Positions 1 to 10,242 of a stretch of DNA of 64,000 nt are shown here, piece by piece; within the stretch, counting starts at the first letter, position 1, and every line of letters begins with the position of its first letter. Source of the stretch: Dendrocalamus latiflorus. Its lineage: Eukaryota; Streptophyta; Magnoliopsida; Poales; Poaceae. Location of the stretch: assembly GCA_017311315.1 (NCBI GenBank), contig CM029650.1, forward strand, positions 19,480,456 to 19,544,455, read 5' to 3'. The position numbers and the translations under genes were made by a program. Under the pieces are notes generated by a model. The model made no database searches. It saw nothing but the letters and a program-made list of their open reading frames with translations, and was not told where the DNA came from.

Positions 1-2279
1 ATCATACACACTAAGTTTGGAGAGAAAATACAAATATTGCACCCTAGTCTGTGGATACGTGAAGACAACAACAATCTGTAACTCTGAGGGTATAAACTGT
101 AGAGCAAGCACTCCCTACTGCACCTATGAGCAAAGGTTTGAAGCATTCACGCCAATGTGCTTGGTGAGCTCATGCTTCACTGGGTCACGAGCAATATTGA
201 TAGCACCTATACTATCAGACAAAAGAGTCGTGGGTCCCATCACAGGCACTCTAAAATCTATAAGTAGCCACCTTAACCAGTAACCTCTGTTGGCACTGCA
301 ACCATAGCTCTTAACTCAGTCTCTGCACTTAAACGGGAAACTGTAGTTTACTTCTTTGCCTTCCAGGCAACCAGGGAGGAGCTAAGAAAAATACAATAAC
401 CAGAAAGAGAACAACAATCAAAAGGATCACTAGCCTACGTCGCATCGGAGTACGCCTATAACTGTAGTGAGTTGGAGCTAGGGAAAAACAAACGACGAGA
501 GATAGTCCCATGCAAATAGCGAAGAACTCGACAAAGGTAATTGTAATGAAGATAAGTAGGACGAACTATGAACTGACTCAAGATATGAACAGCATGAGCA
601 ATATTAGGACGAGTGGTCACAAGATACACTAGACTCCCAATAAGATGGCGATATCGAGTAGTATTCTCAAGAAGATCACCATCGGTGGTCCGAAACTGAA
701 ATGATAACTCCATGGGAGTCTCAGCGGTGTGTCAGTCAGACCAGAATGATCAAGAAGATCCTAGACATACTTCTGCTGAGAGAGAGAGAGTAGCCCTCAA
801 GCGTGGAAGTGACCTCAACCCTAAGGAAGTATATAAGAGAACCAAGATCAGTCATCAGAAACTGCTCACTGAGATGCTTCTTCATATGTGTGATGACCAA
901 GTGAGTCATCATCAGTGATAAGCATGTCAACCACATATAGAAGAAGCAGTGTCATACCCCGAGATGAGACATGGACAAAAAGAGCAGGATTGTGGGAATT
1001 GATAGTAAAACCGACAGCATTAATCACTGCGGTAAAACACGCAAACCAAACACGAGGAGCCTATGAGGCTATAAAGAGTACAACGAAGACAACAGACGTG
1101 CCCATCTGGAACAAAATACCCAAGTAGTGACTGCATGTAAACCTCCTCATGCAAATCACCATTAAGAAAGACATTCTTGACATCCAGCTGAAAGATAGAC
1201 CACTAGCAAATAGAAGCAACCGCGACAAGAGTGCGAAAAATGGTCATATGGGCAATAAGGGCAAAAGTCTCATCATAGTCATGATCGTACTCCTGCTGGA
1301 AGCCGCGAGCCACAAGACAAGCCATGTAGCACTCGATAGATCTTAATCTTGTACACCCACTTGCACGTGATAGGGTAAGTATGCACAGATGTCGATACAA
1401 TATCCTTAGTCTTCGTACGCCGAAGAGCATCAAGCTCCTCTGCCACAGCGAGCTACCACTCAAAATGAGGAGAAACCTCATGATAAGAACTAGGCTCAGC
1501 GACAGAAAGAGCATGGGCTATCGAAATAAAACCAAGATGATCAAGAGGCCGAAGGGATGTCCGGTCATGAATGGTGTAATGAGGAGCATCATCAAGATGA
1601 TCAGATGTCGGTGTCCGCAAGATACCAGAAGAGGAGGCTGTTGAAGGATGAGGATGCCTGAAGTAGTGAACACTAGAGAAACGAGATGGTGATACTGCAG
1701 AAATAAGAGGCGATTCTGCAGGAGGAAGCACAGGAGACAGGAGTACAGAAGGAACCACTGGTCTGTAACCACTGGAGACAGATCAGAGAAAGGCTGTGAT
1801 AGTGGAAAAATGGGTGAAGAGTCAGAAAGAGACAACCATGAGATCGTCTCATCGATCAAAACAGGACAAGATGAATATTGAATAGAAGAAAGGTCAAAAT
1901 TTATCAAAGACAACGTCTCGTGAAATCCTAATCCATCAAACAGAAGGATTATAGCAGCGCTAACCCTTATGCTCAGAATTATAACCAAGAAATATACACT
2001 CAACTGGCTGAGCTGACAGTTTGGTTCGCTCACGAGGCTGCATCACAACAAAACAAGTGCAGCCAAAATCACGAAGATAAGTTTACTGGAGGGGCTCAAG
2101 AGACGCCTCATAGGACTGACATACTTAAGAGTAGTGGAAGGCTGTATATTGATGATGAGATATGCAGCCGTAGAAATAGTCTCAGCCCAGAATTGTGGTA
2201 TAACGTGAGGCAAGGAGTGTAGGCAGTTTTTAATCAGATGATAATGTTTGCGCTCAGCATCCCCGTTCTAAGCACGGGT
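1..2279 (-). pseudogene. Old Copia retrotransposon, 3' half of pol (decayed)
   Basis: Read on the minus strand this is the C-terminal half of a Ty1/Copia polyprotein, broken by many stops and frameshifts. From right to left it shows the integrase C-terminal part (about 1900-2270, with ERTKL and FLGYNSEHKGYR-like segments), reverse transcriptase (1203-1514, with LVARGFQQEYDHDYDETF; 736-936, with LSEQFLMTDLGSLIYFL; 456-713, with TRPNIAHAVHILSQFI) and RNase H (about 60-330, with LLSDSIGAINIARDPVKHE). The element runs off the left window edge, so its 3' LTR is not seen. Its integrase region was the target of the young Copia insertion at 2280; the reading resumes at 7907 on the same strand. Family assignment is firm; exact frame joins are not attempted. 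Confidence 0.85.
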
Positions 2280-2316
2280 TGATGGATAAGTCTCTGTGTT
2301 GGCTTTTGCTGCCCTT

Positions 2317-2413
2317 CAAGGACAGCATCTTGACTAGCATCAAGGACAGCATCTTGACTAGCATCTAGGACAGCATCTTGACTAGCATCTAGGACAGCAT
2401 CTTAGACTAGCAT
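2317..2413 (+). repeat. 24-bp x4 tandem repeat in the Copia U3
   Basis: Four head-to-tail copies share the core GGACAGCATCTTGACTAGCA; the last copy is one base longer. They end about 30 bp upstream of the TATA box and are repeated in the 3' LTR (about 7632-7728). The placement resembles the tandem enhancer boxes known in the U3 of the active tobacco elements Tnt1 and Tto1 (family knowledge); an enhancer role here is inference. Confidence 0.9.
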
Positions 2414-2442
2414 CTTAGCATATGCTTGGCTGGTTAACAGCC

Positions 2443-2450
2443 TATAAATT
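2443..2450 (+). promoter_or_regulatory. TATA box of the Copia 5' LTR
   Basis: TATAAATT lies in the middle of the LTR, after the U3 repeats and about 40 bp before the AATAAA motif. This is the arrangement expected of a compact Copia LTR. Confidence 0.75.
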
Positions 2451-2588
2451 TGTATCCCCAACCCCTCAGGTTGGCATGGCATTGTGTGAGAAATAAACCT
2501 AGAAAATTGCCCCATCTCCAAGTGTCATCCTCTCGATGAGAGTAAGGATCTTGCTATCACCAAGAGCAAGAATCCAGCGACTAACAAG

Positions 2589-2600
2589 TGGTATCAGAGC
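2589..2600 (+). other. Primer binding site (initiator tRNA-Met type)
   Basis: TGGTATCAGAGC starts two bases after the 5' LTR and is complementary to the 3' end of plant initiator methionine tRNA, the usual primer of plant Copia elements. Confidence 0.9.
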
Positions 2601-2858
2601 CGTACTATCCTGTAGCCTGAGCATCTCCTGCTCAATCCCTCCTCCAGCCTCGCTTCCAGCCTCGCAGCAGCACCAACTGGCAGCAGCAGCAGCTCCGGCT
2701 GCCTCTGCTCACTCCTCCCCCCATGTTCAGACAAGCAGCAGCTCATCAGAGGCAGCTCTCTCCACGCAGCAGTCCCCCGGTGGCGCGCCATATCCGCAGG
2801 ACAGTCTCAGCGCTCGGTCGCCTCGAGCACGCGGCGGCGGCAGGAAGCCGAACTCGCT

Positions 2859-5800
2859 GTGGCAGAGGAACGCGAGCGAGCGGCGGCACAGGCCGCTGCT
2901 GCGGCGGAAAGGGCGTCAAGGCTGGCAGCGGCGCAGCTGGCAGCAGCCAGAGCGGAGGTGGAAGCAGCGGCGGCGGCAGATGCAGCGCGTGCGGCAGCAG
3001 CGGAGGTCGAGGTTCTGCGCGGCAGCAACAGCAGCTCCATCTCTGCTGATGACAGCGCCGACGCGGATCTTGAGCTGCTGGAGAGGGAGGCAGCGCGAGG
3101 GCGAGCGGCGCAGTGGGCAGCCGCGCACGCCCACGAGCGCGGCGGCAGCCCAAACAGGCGCGGACGCGCCGGCGGTGCTCCTGGAGGAGGCGCGCACGGC
3201 GGCGGCGTACGGGTCGACGCAGAGCGCGGCCTTCACAGGCGACGCGGCTCTCTCTCCCCGGTTCGGTACCGTGGTCACCACGAGTACCAGGCTGTCGTCA
3301 GGGACGTCGGCCTTGGCGGCGGGTGGCCTACCCTCACCAAGACCAACTACGTCGAGTGGGCTGCGGTGATGAGGGTAAAGCTCCAGGTGCGGCATATGTG
3401 GGATGCAGTCCGGTACGGCGACGTCGACTACGACCAGGATCGACGGGCGCTGGATGCTCTCATCGCTGCAGTCCCGCCCGAGATGCAGTTCTCGCTTACC
3501 AACAAGCGGACTGCCAAAGAGGCTTGGGACGCCATCGCTGCAGCACGCATCGGCAGCGACCGCGCCCGCAAGTCTACATTGCAGACACTACGCAAGGAGT
3601 GGGAGAACCTGGCCTTCAAGCCAGGTGAGGACGTTGATGACTTTGCTCTCCGTCTCAACACTTTGTTGCAGAAGATGGTGCAGTTCGGCGACGACACCTA
3701 CGGCGAGGAGAGAGCTGTGGAGAAGCTCTTCCGCTGCGTCCCCGAGAAGTACAAGCAGATGGCTCGCTCGATCGAGTCTCTGCTGGACCTCTCCACGATG
3801 ACGATCGAGGAGGCGTTGGGTCGCCTCAAGGTCGTTGACAGCGATGCGCCACAGCATCTCTCGGGACCCATCACCATTGGCGGGAAGCTCCTCCTCACTC
3901 AGGAGCAGTGGGCTGCCGGCCAAGGTGACAGGAAGAAGGGGGAGCCTTCTTCCACGACAGGCGGCCGCAAGCGTGGCAAGCGCGGCAAGCCGCGCAAAGA
4001 CGCCCAGGCAGGGGCGCGAGGACGTGCCGAGGGTGATGACCGTGGAGGCGCCCAGGACGGCGCCGCTGGCAAGCAAAAGCCGGCACGAGACGACTCTTGC
4101 CACAACTGCGGCAAGCCTGGTCATTGGGCCAAGGATTGTCGACAGCCACGACGCGGCCAGGCCCACGTCGCGCAGGTGGAGGAGCAGCCGGCTCTGTTCA
4201 TTGCTCATGCGAGCATCGAACTACCTCCAGCGGCACCGGCCGCAGCGGCTCTCCACCTTGACGAGCCAAAAGCACACGCCCTCCTCGGCGACAGTTCCGG
4301 CAACGACAAGACCGACGGGTGGTGCCTCGACACCGACGCCACCCACCACATGACCGGGCGGCGGGAGTTCTTCTCCGAGCTCGACTCAGGCGTTCGAGGC
4401 ACCGTCAAGTTCGGCGACGCCTCCGCCGTGGAGATCAAGGGCGTCGGATCTGTCGTCTTCGTCGCCAAGACTGGCGAGCACCGGCTGCTCACCGGTGTCT
4501 ACTACATCCCCGCGTTGAGGAACTCCATCATCAGCTTGGGACAGCTGGATGAGAACGGATCGCGTGTGGAGATCGAGCACGGGGTGCTGCGCATCTGGGA
4601 TCATCGCCGCCGGCTCCTCGTCAAGGTCAACAGGAGCAACCGCCTCTACGTCCTTCACGCGCATGTGGCGCCACCTCTTTGTCTTGCAGCCCGCCGCGAC
4701 GACGACGCTTGGAGGTGGCACGAGCGCTTTGGGCACCTCAACTTTGAGGCCCTGAGACAGCTCGGCAGCAACGAGATGGTGCGGTGCATGCCGCACGTCG
4801 ACCACGTGGAGCAGTTCTGCGACACCTGCGTCCTCACCAAGCTGCGGCGGCTCCCCTTCCCTCGCCAGGCGAGCTTCCGCGCCAAGGAGAAGCTGGAGCT
4901 CGTACACGGTGACCTCTGTGGCCCCGTGACACCGGCTACACCTGGAGGCCGGCGCTACTTCCTCCTCGTCGACGTGTCCCGCTACATGTGGGCTGTCCTG
5001 CTCGACGTCAAGGCAGCCGCGGCGGACGCCATCAAGCGCCTTCAAGCTGCTGCGGAGGCGGAGTGCGGCCGCAAGCTTCGAGTCCTACGCACGGACAACG
5101 GCGGTGAGTTCACGGCGGCCGAGTTCGCAGCGTACTGCGCCGACAAGGGGATCCATCGTCACTTCTCCGCGCCGCACACCCCGCAACAGAACGACGTCGT
5201 CGAGCGCCGCAACCAGACGGTGGTAGCCACCGCCCGCGCCCTCCTCAAGCAGAGAGGGATGCCGGCATTCTACTGGGGTGAGGCGGTGATGACTGCCGTT
5301 CACTTGCTCAACCGCTCCCCCACCAAGGCCCTCAACGGCAAGACGCCATACAAGACCTGGCACGGGCGCAAGCCCACGGTGAGCCACCTCCGTGTCTTCG
5401 GCTGCCTGGCCTTCGTCAAGGAGCTCAACCACGTCGGCAAGCTCGACGACCGGAACACGCCAGGGGTCTTCATCGGCTACGCGGAGGGCGCCAAGGCCTA
5501 CCGCGTCCTCGACCCTACGACACGGCGCGTGCGCATCACGCGTGACGTCGTGTTCGACGAAGGGCGAGGCTGGACGTGGGGCAAGATGGTGGATGACGGC
5601 TCGACTCCGACGACCAGCGACTTCGTCGTCGACTACGTCCACTTCGAGGAGGCGGGGGGAGCCAACAGCTCGTCCTCACCGAGCTCGCCTACCCCACCAC
5701 CTCGTTCGCCACCACCTCCGGCGAGTCCTTCACCACCGCCACCACCAGCTCCGGCAAGCCCACAGGCTCCGGCGAGTCCACCGCCACCACCGCCGGCCAC

Positions 5801-7586
5801 GCCTCACTCTCCTACACCGGCGCCTACTCCTTCAGACTCGGCACCGGCAGCTTCGGCCCACGACGAGCAGCGCACGGTGGAGTTCGCCACTCCGCTGTCC
5901 AACGACGAGGATCGCATCGACGCCTACCACGGCGGCGAGCCTCTGCGCTACCGTACCGTGGACGACCTCGGCGGCGAGCAGCCGGTCCCTGAACTGGCGC
6001 AGCGCGACTTCGAGGCAGAGCTGCACCTCGCACAGGACGACGGCGAGCCTCGTTCCTTCGCCGAGGCGGAGAGAGACGCGGCATGGCGTGCCGCGATGCA
6101 GGAGGAGATGGACGCCGTCGAGCGAAACAAGACGTGGGAGCTGGCCGATCTTCCAGCCGGCCACCACGCCATCTCTCTCAAGTGGGTCTTCAAGCTCAAG
6201 AAAGACGAGGCTGGAGAGGTGATCAAGCACAAGGCGCGTCTCGTGGCACGTGGCTTCGTCCAGCAGGAGGGAGTCGACTTCGACGATGCCTTCGCGCCTG
6301 TTGCACGGATGGAGTCCGTGCGTCTCCTCGCCCTCGCAGCCCAGGAGGGCTGGTGCGTCCATCACATGGACGTCAAGTCTGCTTTCCTCAACGGCGACTT
6401 GAAGGAGGAGGTCTACGTCCGCCAGCCGCCGGGATTCATCATCCCCGGCAAGGAGAGCAAGGTCCTCCGCCTGCGCAAGGCCCTCTACGGCTTGCGGCAG
6501 GCACCGCGAGCTTGGAACGCCAAGCTGGACTCCACCCTCAAACAAATGGGATTCCAGCAGAGCGCTCACGAGGCCGCGGTCTACCGGCGGGGCAAGGGAG
6601 GCAATGCCCTGCTGATAGGCGTCTACGTCGACGACCTTGTGATTACCGGTACCAAGGAGGAGATCGAGGCATTCAAGGCGGAGATGAAGGCCACCTTCCA
6701 GATGAGCGACCTCGAGCCCCTCTCCTTCTACCTCGGGATCGAGGTCCACCAGGACAGCTCCGGCATCTCTCTTCGCCAGACTGCCTACGCCAAGCGCATC
6801 GTGGAGCTGGGCGGCCTCACCGACTGCAACCCAGCCCACACTCCTATGGAGGAGAGGCTGAAGCTGAGTCGTGAGAGTACGGCGGAGGAGGTGGACGCGA
6901 CGCAGTACCGGCGCATTGTGAGCAGCCTTCGCTACCTTGTCCACACGCGACCGGACTTGGCGTTCGCCGTCGGCTACGTCAGCCGGTTCATGCAGCGACC
7001 GACGACGGAGCACCAGCAGGCCGTGAAAAGGATCCTCCGCTACGTCACGGGCACCTCCGACTACGGCTTGCACTACCCAAGGTGCCACGGCGCGGCGCAC
7101 CTCATCGGGTACAGCGACCACGCCGGCGACATCGACACGAGCAAGAGCACCAGCGGGACGCTGTACTTCCTCGGCAAGTGTCCGATCAGCTGGCAGTCGG
7201 TCAAGCAGCAGGTAGTGGCTTTGTCTAGCTGCGAAGCAGAGTACATTGTAGCCACTACCGCTTCTACTCAGGCTCTGTGGCTGGCACGGCTGCTTGGCGA
7301 TCTCCTTGGCAGAGACGCGGAGGCAATGGAGCTCAGGGTGGACAGCAAGTCCGCCTTGGCCTTGGCGAAGAACCCTGTCTTCCATGAGCGCAGCAAGCAC
7401 ATCCGGGTGAGGTATCACTTCATCAGAAGCTGCCTGGATGAAGGGAGTGTCCGGGCCAACTACATCAACACCCAAGACCAGCTCGCCGACTTCCTGACCA
7501 AGTCTCTTGGGCGGATCAAGTTCCAGGAGCTTCGCGCCAGGATCGGGATGGCTCAGATTCCTCACAAGGAGACACACAAGACTTAG
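2859..7586 (+). CDS. Copia Gag-Pol polyprotein, uninterrupted frame with no N-terminal ATG
   Basis: The frame is open from 2616 (after a TAG at 2613) to the TAG at 7584-7586. Numbering from 2859 (a GTG codon) gives 1575 residues. In order: an Ala/Glu-rich coiled N-terminus, a UBN2-type gag domain (about 155-330), a zinc knuckle CX2CX4HX4C (414-427), an aspartic protease (D491), the GAG-pre-integrase zinc-binding region (from W620), an integrase with D685, D746 and E782 (DD35E spacing), a proline-rich linker (about 937-992), reverse transcriptase with YVDD (1256-1259), and RNase H (E1459). Odd points: the protease DTGA motif reads DTDA (491-494), the integrase QQNG motif reads QQND (D779), and the RNase H YSD-AGD motif seems two residues short near D1420. 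The first in-frame ATG is at 3369, inside gag, so translation must begin elsewhere, by a non-AUG codon or by a frameshift from the overlapping U5-started frame (2536-3369). Confidence 0.9.
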   Translation: MAEERERAAAQAAAAAERASRLAAAQLAAARAEVEAAAAADAARAAAAEVEVLRGSNSSSISADDSADADLELLEREAARGRAAQWAAAHAHERGGSPNRRGRAGGAPGGGAHGGGVRVDAERGLHRRRGSLSPVRYRGHHEYQAVVRDVGLGGGWPTLTKTNYVEWAAVMRVKLQVRHMWDAVRYGDVDYDQDRRALDALIAAVPPEMQFSLTNKRTAKEAWDAIAAARIGSDRARKSTLQTLRKEWENLAFKPGEDVDDFALRLNTLLQKMVQFGDDTYGEERAVEKLFRCVPEKYKQMARSIESLLDLSTMTIEEALGRLKVVDSDAPQHLSGPITIGGKLLLTQEQWAAGQGDRKKGEPSSTTGGRKRGKRGKPRKDAQAGARGRAEGDDRGGAQDGAAGKQKPARDDSCHNCGKPGHWAKDCRQPRRGQAHVAQVEEQPALFIAHASIELPPAAPAAAALHLDEPKAHALLGDSSGNDKTDGWCLDTDATHHMTGRREFFSELDSGVRGTVKFGDASAVEIKGVGSVVFVAKTGEHRLLTGVYYIPALRNSIISLGQLDENGSRVEIEHGVLRIWDHRRRLLVKVNRSNRLYVLHAHVAPPLCLAARRDDDAWRWHERFGHLNFEALRQLGSNEMVRCMPHVDHVEQFCDTCVLTKLRRLPFPRQASFRAKEKLELVHGDLCGPVTPATPGGRRYFLLVDVSRYMWAVLLDVKAAAADAIKRLQAAAEAECGRKLRVLRTDNGGEFTAAEFAAYCADKGIHRHFSAPHTPQQNDVVERRNQTVVATARALLKQRGMPAFYWGEAVMTAVHLLNRSPTKALNGKTPYKTWHGRKPTVSHLRVFGCLAFVKELNHVGKLDDRNTPGVFIGYAEGAKAYRVLDPTTRRVRITRDVVFDEGRGWTWGKMVDDGSTPTTSDFVVDYVHFEEAGGANSSSSPSSPTPPPRSPPPPASPSPPPPPAPASPQAPASPPPPPPATPHSPTPAPTPSDSAPAASAHDEQRTVEFATPLSNDEDRIDAYHGGEPLRYRTVDDLGGEQPVPELAQRDFEAELHLAQDDGEPRSFAEAERDAAWRAAMQEEMDAVERNKTWELADLPAGHHAISLKWVFKLKKDEAGEVIKHKARLVARGFVQQEGVDFDDAFAPVARMESVRLLALAAQEGWCVHHMDVKSAFLNGDLKEEVYVRQPPGFIIPGKESKVLRLRKALYGLRQAPRAWNAKLDSTLKQMGFQQSAHEAAVYRRGKGGNALLIGVYVDDLVITGTKEEIEAFKAEMKATFQMSDLEPLSFYLGIEVHQDSSGISLRQTAYAKRIVELGGLTDCNPAHTPMEERLKLSRESTAEEVDATQYRRIVSSLRYLVHTRPDLAFAVGYVSRFMQRPTTEHQQAVKRILRYVTGTSDYGLHYPRCHGAAHLIGYSDHAGDIDTSKSTSGTLYFLGKCPISWQSVKQQVVALSSCEAEYIVATTASTQALWLARLLGDLLGRDAEAMELRVDSKSALALAKNPVFHERSKHIRVRYHFIRSCLDEGSVRANYINTQDQLADFLTKSLGRIKFQELRARIGMAQIPHKETHKT

Positions 7587-7594
7587 AGGGAGAG
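7584..7594 (+). other. Polypurine tract of the young Copia element
   Basis: The purine run AGAGGGAGAG directly follows the stop codon and abuts the 3' LTR. It is the expected primer for plus-strand DNA synthesis. Confidence 0.85.
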
Positions 7595-7901
7595 TGATGG
7601 ATAAGTCTCTGTGTTGGCTTTTGCTGCCCTTCAAGGACAGCATCTTGACTAGCATCAAGGACAGCATCTTGACTAGCATCTAGGACAGCATCTTGACTAG
7701 CATCTAGGACAGCATCTTAGACTAGCATCTTAGCATATGCTTGGCTGGTTAACAGTCTATAAATTTGTATCCCCAACCCCTCAGGTTGGCATGGCATTGT
7801 GTGAGAAATAAACTTAGAAAATTGCCCCATCTCCAAGTGTCATCCTCTCGATGAGAGTAAGGATCTTGCTATCACCAAGAGCAAGAATCCAGCGACTAAC
7901 A
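7595..7901 (+). repeat. 3' LTR of the young Copia element
   Basis: The same length as the 5' LTR (307 bp) and identical apart from two C/T differences, one just before the TATA box and one just after the AATAAA. It is followed by the CGGGT target duplication. Confidence 0.96.
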
Positions 7902-7906
7902 CGGGT

Positions 7907-10225
7907 ACCAGGACAAGAAGACTGGTAAATAGTGCCCTACTTAGAAAGAAATTGTCTAAAAGCGCCAAAACAATATTCACCGGCAGAATCACAGCGAAAA
8001 GTATGAATAAAAGACTCAAAATGAGTATGAACCATCATTGCAAAGCTACGATAGATCGCAAGAAACCAACGACAATTAGACATAAGGAAAAGCTAGGTAA
8101 AGCGGAAATAATCATCAATGAAAATCACATAGAATTTATGTCCGCCTTTAGAGATAATAGGCGCAGGTCCCTACACATCTGAATGAACTAAATCAAAAGG
8201 ATGAGAAGACAAGGGCTCACTAGAATGATAAAGAAGTTGTAGCTGCCACACAAATGACTTAAACAGTGATGCCACTGCGCAAAAGCTCCAAAAATGGTGG
8301 CAGCAATGGCGGTAGAGGTAGATGTAGAGGTGATAGGAGCAACTGCGATGGATAGAAGATGGAGGCGATCGAGGATGTAGAGACCTTGACGATTCCTACG
8401 ACGCCGGCCAGTTCTAAGTACCATCCCTGCCTATCGATCCAGGATGAAAAAGGAGTGAGAATCAAAACCAACCCTACAGCCGAGATTGGTGAGCTGACCC
8501 ATTGAGAGAAGCTGCATGGTAAGGTAGAGAACATGCAAAACAGCTAGAACAGAAAAGTCAGTGGACAAAAAAGTGCCCTGACAGTTGACAGATAGAGGAG
8601 CATCGTCAGATGTAAACAAAGATAGGAAAAACAGTCCTATTGAAGTGAGAGATATGGAGTCCGATAACATGTGGAAAGAGACACCGAAGTCTTGAACCCA
8701 AAAGGTACCTAGAGGGGATGTCTAAACTAGATTGGCAAAACCTGCTGAGCTGCTGAACAGAGTCCCACCAGTGAGAACCTGACGTTCTGGTCTGCCTCTT
8801 GTAGAGGAAGGGCATCCCTACCTCCTTGGATCGTCCACCCCACGCGCCTTGTGCCGCTTTTTCTGTACCGCACAACTCTGATAGTCGTGCACGAAGTTCT
8901 CGCAAAAGTTGCAATGAACCCCAATTGGTGCAAAAATAGGAGCGGAAACAGGTGTTTGGAAAGGAATTGTAGTCAAAGCAAAAGAGGCAGCAAACACAGT
9001 CGGAATAAACTGTGCTGCTAACACGCGACGAAGCTCCTCAGCACGAAACGTCAAAAGGGCCTCAGTGACGGTCGTGGTGCGCAGCTTAGCAGTTGAGCCC
9101 TAACAGGCTCAAACTCTGGGTGAAGACGGCAAATAAAGTCACAAAAGCGAAGGCGATCACAATCCACCTTCTGCACTTTATGACACTCCTGGCAAAGCGG
9201 AGAGGCCAACTCGTCCAACTAACGCCTTCTGCACTTTATGACACTCCTGGCAAAGCGGAGAAGTCAGCTAGTCCAACTGGCGCCAAAGACTAGCCGGAGC
9301 TCGATAGAAATCGTCGACGGAGGAGTCGTCCAGGCGAAGTGTCCCCAACTCACACTGAAGCAAAAAAGAACAGAGCATCACTGCTCTGTTGGTATCGCCC
9401 GCCCAAGTACTCCCAGGTCTGATGAGTAGAATACAGACAAACAATGTTTGGCTGGATGGAGTCGTCGACGCTGATCATCAGAATGGCTCGAACACAGGCC
9501 TCATCAGCACACCAGCGCTTGAAAGCGTCAATGTCTATTGAAAGGCCTCATCAACAGCGTCAGCGGCAGCCCCTGCCTTCTTCTTGGATACCTCATCTCC
9601 TGCAAGAGATGTAGAAGTAGACTGCCTGGAAGGAGGCTGAACCGACGATAGCAAACAAGGCCATGCACCAATGACATGTCCCGAGAGGCGAAGACCACCG
9701 AGCGTGACCACCATGAGTGCAGACCACAACGGCACAACCTATAGTTTGTCCCATGGAGTTTTGTTCCCAAGAATGAGATCGTAGCTGATGGAACAGAAGC
9801 CATTGGTAGGTGGCGCTACACGGCGCGACGGTTAAATCGACGTGCAGACATTTTTTTTGGAAAAATTGAAACTGCTTATAAGATACGATACGATTTCTTA
9901 AATAGAAATCGATATGTATCTGGCGTCGGTGTCTCGATGAGTGACCAACGGCGGCGAAAGCCGTGGCGGAGGGTGGCGTCGCAAGCGACAGGGAAGTCGT
10001 CAGCGACCACGGCGCAGCGCGATGGCAGAGGCGGCTTTGGGCTCAACCGGCATTGTGACAGATCCATGCAGGGAGGCGTCAGGCGGCAGCGATCTCACGT
10101 GCAGCAGCAGCCTTGGGTAGCGAAGGTGGCGACCCGATCAGCGGCCTAGGAGGCGACAACGACCTGAGCATTGGCAGCGGCAACAGCCGTTGGGATGGCA
10201 ACGGAAGGAGCTAGGTTAGTGCACT
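7907..10225 (-). pseudogene. Old Copia retrotransposon, gag to integrase (decayed)
   Basis: This is the 5' half of the element whose 3' half lies at 1-2279. On the minus strand it shows a gag start (9528-9803, MASVPSATISFLGTKLHGTN), a zinc knuckle with a CNFC start (about 8850-8950), a protease/pre-integrase segment (8431-8670, with LLSMGQLTNLGCRV) and FAQWHHCLSHLCGS (8188-8424). Stops and frameshifts occur throughout. A 58-bp direct duplication lies at 9167-9282. The junction at 7907 continues the integrase interrupted at 2279. Confidence 0.85.
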
Positions 10226-10237
10226 GCTCTGATACCA
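10226..10237 (-). other. Primer binding site of the old Copia element
   Basis: The reverse complement reads TGGTATCAGAGC, the initiator tRNA-Met primer site, a few bases inside the old element's 5' LTR boundary. This fixes its orientation as minus. Confidence 0.85.
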
Positions 10238-10242
10238 TGGTA

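Larger units (their letters stand above)
2280..2586 (+). repeat. 5' LTR of the young Copia element
   Basis: The 307-bp LTR holds four 24-bp U3 repeats, a TATA box (2443-2450) and an AATAAA signal (2491-2496), followed by U5. An ATG at 2536 lies in U5, downstream of the likely transcription start, and opens a frame that runs through the primer binding site into the gag region. Confidence 0.95.
2280..7901 (+). mobile_element. Young full-length Ty1/Copia LTR retrotransposon
   Basis: A complete element of 5622 bp bounded by 307-bp LTRs that begin TG and end CA, and by a perfect 5-bp target duplication (CGGGT at 2275-2279 and 7902-7906). By eye the two LTRs differ at only two positions, both C/T, which is about 99.3% identity. 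At the commonly used grass LTR rate of 1.3e-8 per site per year this gives roughly a quarter of a million years (inference). A primer binding site matching initiator tRNA-Met, one long gag-pol frame and a polypurine tract are all in the expected order. It sits inside the integrase region of an older minus-strand Copia element. Confidence 0.97.

Noticed and set aside
2859..2861. Taking 2859 as a normal start codon of the Copia polyprotein
   Set aside because: The codon is GTG, which is not a standard start in plants, and the frame is open further upstream to 2616.
5832..7679. A 615-codon open frame antisense to the Copia pol gene
   Set aside because: It lies exactly opposite the RT/RNase H coding sequence and runs into the LTR. 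GC-rich third positions in the true frame remove stops on the other strand. No domain is recognisable in it.
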